9,687 nt of DNA, taken from the NCBI GenBank assembly GCA_945897395.1, contig CAMDFE010000042.1, positions 1-9,687 of the forward strand, given 5' to 3'. Shown here in pieces: positions 5,331 through 9,687 of the stretch. Position 1 is the first letter of the stretch; each line of letters begins with the position of its first letter. The notes under the pieces were generated by a model. The model ran no database searches. It was not told where the DNA came from and saw only the letters and a program-made list of their open reading frames with translations. A program made the translations under genes and the position numbers. The DNA is from Chryseobacterium gleum (GTDB taxonomy: Bacteria; Bacteroidota; Bacteroidia; Flavobacteriales_D; Sanyastnellaceae).

Positions 5331-6370
5331 AAATTCGGTTTGTATGCTTGTAATATTTTTTGCGCGTTGTCTTCTTTCATCAAACGATCCAAAGTAACCT
5401 CCGGATGTTTTTCCATATAACTCTTCACCATTTGAAAACCCATAAATACACCCAACTGCGGAGCGCTTTCTTGAGGGACATTCTCTGCATTGGTGAAGGG
5501 TCCGTATTCAAACCACTTCTGCACCTCTACTCTATTCTTAGAAAAGAGAACCTCTTGTCTGGCAATTTCCTTCCACACATTCAACTGATGACCTTGTGTC
5601 CAGGTGTATTCCTTTGTGGTCCACGCCATGAGTGTCGAGTCTTGAATTTCTTCAAAAGCTAACCAAGTCAGGTAGTGTGCCTTTCCGTGAAAGATCATTT
5701 CCGACAGCATATCATTTTCATGTTGAATAGTATCGGCCTTCAACAAATAATAATAAGCTAAATTCTTAACAGCATTCGGAACCAACTGCGCGCGAGTCAT
5801 ATCGTCCTTCTGGTATTGCGGAAAAGGAACCGACTTCGTAATTCTGTTTTCGTTACCCAAATAAAAATCCAATCCAACTGCTAAGTATTCGTCTGTACTG
5901 TAGGCACCAATATTGAATCCTGAATTCATCCAGATCAACTGAGGAAGTTGCATATTTGGAACCAACGTTTGCATGCGAAGAGCAGCTTCCAATATTTTTT
6001 CATGAAGGGAATCGAGGCGTTCTTGAGGATAATTCTTTTCAATTTCAATTTTCAAATCTCGAAAATCGGAATGACCAACAAACCCCTGAACCATTTGAAT
6101 CGTTGAAAGACTATCGCAAGGTCCGGCATTTAGAATGCGCTCGAGATAAAGGCAAAAAAACTTCCCGTATTTCGATTTCAAAACAGAAACTTGTTGAAAG
6201 TTATTCCAATCGGTATTGAAAAAATCTTGATCAAATCTCAGTGGATTCAAGGATTTTCCTTCAATTTCCACATCTATATCTTTGTGCTTATCAGCTTCAC
6301 GGCATGAATAACAAAACATTGTCAACAAAATTGACAATACAATAAGGAGGGAATTCGTTAGCTTTGGCAT
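5327..6370 (-). CDS. gldB: Gliding motility lipoprotein GldB
   Basis: Lipoprotein of 347 residues from ATG 6370. The N-terminus has a Lys at residue 3, a hydrophobic core (about 7-20) and a lipobox-like CYSC whose second Cys (23) is the likely acylated residue; the -3 position is Cys rather than the usual Leu, but Bacteroidota lipoboxes are loose. Family features: NPLRFDQDFF (42-51), KYGKFFCLYL (67-76), and the conserved C-terminal region around SEMIFHGKAHYL (223-234) and AWTTKEYTW (249-257). GldB is needed for gliding in F. johnsoniae and is thought to act at the cell envelope alongside the type IX secretion and gliding machinery; its mechanism is unknown. The frame can be extended four codons to a TTG at 6382, but that codon would fall inside the predicted promoter. 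It is divergent from the beta-barrel gene. Confidence 0.92.
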   Translation of the reverse strand: MPKLTNSLLIVLSILLTMFCYSCREADKHKDIDVEIEGKSLNPLRFDQDFFNTDWNNFQQVSVLKSKYGKFFCLYLERILNAGPCDSLSTIQMVQGFVGHSDFRDLKIEIEKNYPQERLDSLHEKILEAALRMQTLVPNMQLPQLIWMNSGFNIGAYSTDEYLAVGLDFYLGNENRITKSVPFPQYQKDDMTRAQLVPNAVKNLAYYYLLKADTIQHENDMLSEMIFHGKAHYLTWLAFEEIQDSTLMAWTTKEYTWTQGHQLNVWKEIARQEVLFSKNRVEVQKWFEYGPFTNAENVPQESAPQLGVFMGFQMVKSYMEKHPEVTLDRLMKEDNAQKILQAYKPNL

Positions 6371-6379
6371 AGTTATTTG

Positions 6380-6387
6380 CAAAAGTC
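6380..6387 (-). promoter_or_regulatory. Possible -7 element of the gldBC promoter
   Basis: GACTTTTG on the minus strand matches TAnnTTTG at all but the first base. It ends 9 nt before ATG 6370, implying a nearly leaderless message. No convincing TTG -33 element is visible. It is offered mainly because it argues against the TTG start at 6382. Confidence 0.3.
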
Positions 6388-6405
6388 AATAAAAAAGATC
6401 TTTAT

Positions 6406-7233
6406 ATGAAAAAAATAAACACCTTAATTCTATTCTGCCTCTTGACTATTCTGTCTTTTGCGCAGGCAACTAAAACAGCAACAACCAACAAGTTTCGTTT
6501 GGGCTTTAAAGCCTCTCCTAATGTTTCTTGGTTGGCTAGTGATAACAGCAATATGACTGTTGGCGACAAATCACTTCAATTCGGATACGGATTGAACTTC
6601 GATATTTTCTTCGCAGATCATTACGCTATTGGCACCGGGTTTAACATTAACAATTCTGGCGGGAAATACTCCTATTTCGCAGAATATACTGGAGATGATA
6701 TTGACGCAGCAGGCGCCGCGATAGCCAACATGAAACAAGTAGGCTTAATTAGCAGAGATCTTCGACTTAAGTATCTTCAGATTCCTCTAACCTTTAAAAT
6801 GAAAACCGACGAGATCGGATATATCACCTATTGGGGACAGTTTGGCTTGGGCTTGAATATGAATCTCAAGGCACTTAGTGACGATAATATTGATTATCTA
6901 TATTATCAAAATAAAAATACATACGCTTGGGAAAAGTCAAATCGCGAAAGCTCTACAGTAAGCACGAACGATATTAAAAATGAGATAAACATATTTTCCT
7001 CTAATCTAATTTTCGCTGCTGGAATAGAGTACAACCTTTCGGGAAACACAAGCCTTTTAGCGGGATTTACTTTCCAAAACGGATTCACAGATGCGTTTAA
7101 AGGAAGCGGAGTTGCGAAAGACCAAAGCACAAATTCACCAGTATTCAATAACGACGCGACTAAAACAGCAAAAACATTCGAGTTATCAGGACTACCAAAT
7201 TATATTGAATTGAACATCGGTATTTTATTCTAA
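6406..7233 (+). CDS. Outer membrane beta-barrel protein (PorT-like / OMP_b-brl type)
   Basis: Secreted protein of 275 residues with a clear signal peptide (two Lys, hydrophobic core at about 5-17, probable cleavage after LSFA at 19). The mature part shows alternating hydrophobic/aromatic strands typical of an 8-stranded barrel: FRLGFKASPNVSWL (30-43), FGYGLNFDIFF (59-69), YLQIPLTFKM (124-133), a GQFGLGLNMN strand (145-154), and IFAAGIEYNLSG (203-214). It contains the LQIPL pattern common in Bacteroidota barrels and ends in LNIGILF, an aromatic C-terminus suited to BAM insertion. It is monocistronic, with an intrinsic terminator 20 nt after its stop. It is placed beside gldB by position only; I see no evidence that it takes part in gliding. 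The specific function is unknown. Confidence 0.88.
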   Translation: MKKINTLILFCLLTILSFAQATKTATTNKFRLGFKASPNVSWLASDNSNMTVGDKSLQFGYGLNFDIFFADHYAIGTGFNINNSGGKYSYFAEYTGDDIDAAGAAIANMKQVGLISRDLRLKYLQIPLTFKMKTDEIGYITYWGQFGLGLNMNLKALSDDNIDYLYYQNKNTYAWEKSNRESSTVSTNDIKNEINIFSSNLIFAAGIEYNLSGNTSLLAGFTFQNGFTDAFKGSGVAKDQSTNSPVFNNDATKTAKTFELSGLPNYIELNIGILF

Positions 7234-7252
7234 GAGATAAAATTCATTTTGT

Positions 7253-7285
7253 AAATCCCGTACCTTTGAGGTCCGGGATTTTTTT
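7253..7285 (+). terminator. Intrinsic terminator of the beta-barrel gene, abutting nadE
   Basis: Arms AATCCCGTACC (7254-7264) and GGTCCGGGATT (7270-7280) pair at 10 of 11 positions (one T/C mismatch) around the loop TTTGA. A run of seven T (7279-7285) ends immediately before the nadE ATG at 7286. This is a strong rho-independent terminator shape, and it leaves nadE needing its own promoter. Confidence 0.75.
7261..7268 (+). promoter_or_regulatory. Predicted -7 element of nadE inside the terminator hairpin
   Basis: TACCTTTG is an exact TAnnTTTG match. The start site would fall near 7273-7276, leaving about 10-13 nt of leader before ATG 7286. No TTG -33 element occurs at standard spacing (the nearest, 7249-7251, is only 9 nt away). 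The element overlaps the left arm and loop of the terminator. Confidence 0.5.
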
Positions 7286-8068
7286 ATGGAAAAAAAGCAA
7301 ACTGTCGATCACATTGTAACGTGGCTTCGCAATTATTGCGAAACTAATGGAATGAAAGGTTTCGTGGTAGGCGTTAGCGGAGGAATTGATTCAGCCTTAA
7401 CATCAACTCTTTGCGCTATGACTGAAATGCCTACGCTACTCGTTGAAATGCCCATTCATCAAGCTCCAAGCCACGTAACACGAGCCCAACAGCACATGGA
7501 ATTCTTGGAAAATCGATTCGAATTGGTACACAAAATGCGTGTTGAACTGACAAGTACTTTCGACACGCTTGTTCAATCATTACCTCCCTCGGACAATGAC
7601 GCTTTAACCAATTTAAGCCTTGCCAATTCCCGAGCAAGATTGCGTATGACAACGTTGTACTACTTTGCCGGAATTCACAAATACCTTGTTGCAGGAACCG
7701 GAAATAAAGTGGAAGATTTCGGGGTTGGCTTTTATACTAAATACGGAGATGGTGGAGTGGATCTTTCACCCATTGCAGATTTAACCAAGACTGAAGTTTA
7801 TTCCTTAGCTGAATCGTTGGGTATACATGAAGATATTCTGAATGCTGCACCAACAGATGGTTTATTTGGAGATGACAGAAGCGATGAAGATCAACTGGGA
7901 GCGAGCTATCCTGAGCTCGAGTGGGCAATGGCGTACATCGATAATGGTGAAAAAATCTCCACACGCGAACGTGATGTTTTGGACATTTACCGAAAATTAA
8001 ACAATCAGAATCAACACAAAATGCAACCCATTCCGGTTTGTATTATACCTGAAGACTTAAGAACATGA
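7286..8068 (+). CDS. nadE: NAD(+) synthase, ammonia-dependent type
   Basis: Catalyses the last step of NAD synthesis: amidation of deamido-NAD with ATP, via an adenylate. Its 260 residues contain only the synthetase domain; the N-terminal nitrilase-like glutaminase of the longer type is absent, so ammonia is the expected nitrogen source. Motifs: the ATP pyrophosphatase P-loop SGGIDSA (31-37), ANSRARLRMTTLYYFA (113-128), the long conserved block starting GTGNKVEDFGVGFYTKYGD (137-155) and continuing to SPIADLTKTEVY (161-172), then PTDGLFGD (189-196). All catalytic blocks are intact. No Shine-Dalgarno sequence is present, as the gene begins directly after a T-run. It overlaps the following dehydrogenase gene by ATGA. 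Linkage of nadE with gldBC is, as I recall, also found in F. johnsoniae. Confidence 0.95.
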   Translation: MEKKQTVDHIVTWLRNYCETNGMKGFVVGVSGGIDSALTSTLCAMTEMPTLLVEMPIHQAPSHVTRAQQHMEFLENRFELVHKMRVELTSTFDTLVQSLPPSDNDALTNLSLANSRARLRMTTLYYFAGIHKYLVAGTGNKVEDFGVGFYTKYGDGGVDLSPIADLTKTEVYSLAESLGIHEDILNAAPTDGLFGDDRSDEDQLGASYPELEWAMAYIDNGEKISTRERDVLDIYRKLNNQNQHKMQPIPVCIIPEDLRT

Positions 8069-8847
8069 TGAATTTAGATTTAACTGGAAAGATTGCGGTG
8101 GTATGCGGCGCCACGCAAGGAATAGGATTCGCAACTGCAATGCAATTGGCAAAGCAAGGGGCATCGCTTGTGCTTATTGCTCGTAGTGAAGAACGTCTGA
8201 TTCACGCTGTCTCTCAATTGGAAAATCCAGAGAGACATTCATACGCAGTCGCAGACTTCTCTCACCCACAATCGGTGAAAGAGGCTATTCAGAAAGTCAC
8301 TGCGCAACACGACATAAACATTCTGGTGAACAATACAGGCGGACCTAATCCAGGTAAGGCCATTGACGCCGACATTGAAGAATTTCGTCAAGCGTTTAAC
8401 GCCCATCTCATTTGCAATCAAATCTTAGCTCAAGCAGTTGTTGAAGGAATGAAGAAAACAGGATACGGTCGTATTGTCAATGTGATTTCTACTTCTGTAA
8501 AACAACCTCTTCCAAATTTGGGAGTGAGCAATACCATTCGCGGAGCTGTAGCCAGCTGGAGTAAGACACTGGCTTCGGAATTAGGAGCATTCGGTATTAC
8601 CGTAAACAATGTACTTCCTGGCGCTACTTCAACAGGAAGACTGGAACAAATCATGAATAATAAAGCTGCGAAAACAGGACATACTGCAGAAGAAGTGAAG
8701 CATGAAATGGAAAATGAAGTCCCATTGAAGCGCTTGGCTAAACCCGAAGAAATAGCAAATGCCATTTCATTCTTGTGCTCTCCAGCTGCCGCCTACATCA
8801 ACGGAATTAACTTACCCGTTGACGGAGGAAGAACGCTTTCTTTATAA
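8065..8847 (+). CDS. Atypical short-chain dehydrogenase/reductase-like protein
   Basis: Rossmann-fold protein of 260 residues in the SDR superfamily. The cofactor loop reads CGATQGIG (14-21), with Cys in place of the usual first Thr. The structural motif is NNTGG (89-93) instead of NNAGG. The Ser of the active site is probably present (VISTS, 140-144). Where YxxxK should stand, the sequence reads SNTIR (155-159), so both the catalytic Tyr and Lys are replaced. The C-terminus ends in the usual VDGGRTLSL. This fits the FabG-like SDR group annotated as lacking a perfect catalytic tetrad. It may have an altered mechanism or a non-catalytic role; the substrate is unknown. It overlaps nadE (8065-8068), so it is co-transcribed and probably translationally coupled. 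ATG 8068 is an equally possible start, one codon in. Confidence 0.88.
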   Translation: MMNLDLTGKIAVVCGATQGIGFATAMQLAKQGASLVLIARSEERLIHAVSQLENPERHSYAVADFSHPQSVKEAIQKVTAQHDINILVNNTGGPNPGKAIDADIEEFRQAFNAHLICNQILAQAVVEGMKKTGYGRIVNVISTSVKQPLPNLGVSNTIRGAVASWSKTLASELGAFGITVNNVLPGATSTGRLEQIMNNKAAKTGHTAEEVKHEMENEVPLKRLAKPEEIANAISFLCSPAAAYINGINLPVDGGRTLSL

Positions 8848-8895
8848 TTTCTTTCAAATTGCTTGAAAAGAAAAGGGCTGTCTTTCGACAACCCT
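8848..8895. terminator. Terminator between the convergent dehydrogenase gene and ahcY
   Basis: The main hairpin has arms AGGGCTGTC (8874-8882) and GACAACCCT (8887-8895), a TTTC loop and one mismatch. Read on the minus strand it is followed by TTTTCTTTTC, a good T-tract, so it should terminate ahcY. Read on the plus strand the following CTCTCTTTATT is weaker. A second, AT-rich hairpin (TTTCTTTCAA 8848-8857 with TTGAAAAGAAA 8863-8873, one bulge) begins directly after the dehydrogenase stop and may help termination in the plus direction. Confidence 0.65.
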
Positions 8896-8918
8896 CTCTT
8901 TATTACTTTCAGTCTATA

Positions 8919-9687
8919 TCAATATCTGTAAGCATCATTCTTGAAAGGACCAGCAACTGGAACTCCAATGTAATCTGCTTGACTTTGAGACAATGATTCT
9001 AACTCAACACCAATCTTAGCCAAGTGTAACATAGCCACTTTCTCATCAAGGTTCTTAGGTAGAACATATACTTTATTCTCATAATTCTCACGGTGCATCC
9101 ACAATTCCAACTGAGCCAAAACTTGATTGGTGAATGAGGCACTCATTACAAACGAAGGATGTCCAGTTGCACAACCTAAGTTCACCAAGCGACCTTCAGC
9201 CAAAACAATGATGTCTTTTCCTTCCAAGGTATACTTGTCAACTTGCGGCTTAATGGTATCTTTTGATGAACCATAATTGCTGTTCAACCAAGCCATGTCA
9301 ATTTCATTGTCGAAGTGTCCAATGTTACAAACCACTGCATTGTGCTTCATAGCCATGAAGTGCTTTCCGACTATAATCTGATGGTTACCGGTAGCTGTAA
9401 CAATAATGTCCGCCTCACCAATCGCAGTATCCATACGCTTAACTTCATATCCTTCCATTGCAGCTTGAAGCGCACAAATCGGATCAATTTCAGTTACAAT
9501 TACACGAACACCTGCGTTGCTCAAAGAATCAGCTGATCCTTTTCCAACATCGCCGTATCCTGCCACCACAGCTACTTTACCAGCCATCATTAAGTCAGTA
9601 GCTCTGCGAATTGCATCAACCAACGACTCGCGACATCCGTACTTGTTATCGAATTTACTCTTCGTAACAGAGTCGTTGATGTTAATT
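8919..9687 (-). CDS. ahcY: Adenosylhomocysteinase (S-adenosylhomocysteine hydrolase), C-terminal part
   Basis: NAD-dependent cytoplasmic enzyme that splits S-adenosylhomocysteine into adenosine and homocysteine, clearing the product that inhibits SAM-dependent methyltransferases. About 255 residues are visible; the frame is open to the right edge, so the N-terminal 170-180 residues are outside. The start of the visible part, INDSVTKSKFDNKYGCRES, is the family's substrate/NAD region. Then come the NAD loop GYGDVGKG, TEIDPICALQAAMEGYEV, CNIGHFDNEID and LGCATGHPSFVMS. The C-terminal GPFKNDAYRY keeps the Lys and Tyr that reach the cofactor of the neighbouring subunit; the usual KPDHYRY is slightly varied. 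Stop TGA at 8919-8921. The gene is intact as far as seen and convergent with the dehydrogenase gene. Confidence 0.97.
   Translation of the reverse strand, partial: ININDSVTKSKFDNKYGCRESLVDAIRRATDLMMAGKVAVVAGYGDVGKGSADSLSNAGVRVIVTEIDPICALQAAMEGYEVKRMDTAIGEADIIVTATGNHQIIVGKHFMAMKHNAVVCNIGHFDNEIDMAWLNSNYGSSKDTIKPQVDKYTLEGKDIIVLAEGRLVNLGCATGHPSFVMSASFTNQVLAQLELWMHRENYENKVYVLPKNLDEKVAMLHLAKIGVELESLSQSQADYIGVPVAGPFKNDAYRY

Noticed and set aside
6371..6382. gldB start at TTG 6382
   Set aside because: ATG 6370 gives a normal lipoprotein signal peptide, and the TTG overlaps the probable -7 element.
7249..7268. TTG at 7249-7251 as the -33 element of the nadE promoter
   Set aside because: Only 9 nt separate it from the -7 element, against the 17-23 nt usual in Bacteroidota.
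8430..8765. 111-codon minus-strand frame inside the dehydrogenase gene
   Set aside because: Antisense shadow of a well-conserved SDR frame.
7286..8847. A nadE-dehydrogenase fusion or frameshift
   Set aside because: The genes overlap by ATGA in different frames and each product is complete at both ends, so this is normal translational coupling.

Overview
The window is a chromosomal segment from a member of the Bacteroidota, most likely class Flavobacteriia (order Flavobacteriales). The evidence is the gene content (gldB-gldC gliding genes beside nadE, and mraZ-rsmH-ftsL-ftsI back to back with an alpha/beta hydrolase and engB), the AT-leaning base use, the near absence of Shine-Dalgarno sequences, and several matches to the Bacteroidota promoter -7 consensus TAnnTTTG. 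There are no RNA genes, insertion sequences, phage genes or CRISPR arrays. Every large open frame has a recognisable family, so this is core rather than accessory DNA.

Layout. Positions 1-3321 (minus strand) hold the start of the division and cell wall (dcw) cluster, transcribed leftward: mraZ, rsmH, an ftsL-like gene and the first 519 codons of ftsI, which runs off the left edge. The genes overlap or nearly touch, so they form one operon. Positions 3322-3605 are a divergent regulatory region. Positions 3606-5006 (plus) hold an alpha/beta hydrolase and the ribosome-assembly GTPase engB. Positions 5001-6370 (minus) hold gldB and gldC, overlapping by ATGA; gldC overlaps the end of engB tail to tail by 6 bp. 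Positions 6406-7233 (plus) encode a small outer-membrane beta-barrel ending in an intrinsic terminator that abuts nadE. Positions 7286-8847 (plus) hold nadE and a divergent short-chain dehydrogenase, overlapping by ATGA. Positions 8919-9687 (minus) hold the C-terminal 255 residues of ahcY, entering from the right edge.

How the parts fit. MraZ is the DNA-binding regulator of the dcw operon. Its expected binding pattern (TGGGN repeats on a 10-bp period) occurs twice in the divergent region, as two near-identical arms in mirror orientation. One overlaps the predicted mraZ promoter and the other points toward the hydrolase-engB pair. This suggests, but does not prove, that MraZ links septation and peptidoglycan genes with a ribosome-assembly GTPase.

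The best leads are regulatory or concern single residues rather than a new multi-gene system: the mirrored MraZ boxes with a perfect 23-bp palindrome between them; a TetR-operator-like palindrome or RNA hairpin directly before ftsL; a terminator hairpin that contains the probable nadE promoter; an EngB whose G4 and G5 guanine-recognition motifs both differ from consensus; and a dehydrogenase that lacks the catalytic Tyr and Lys.
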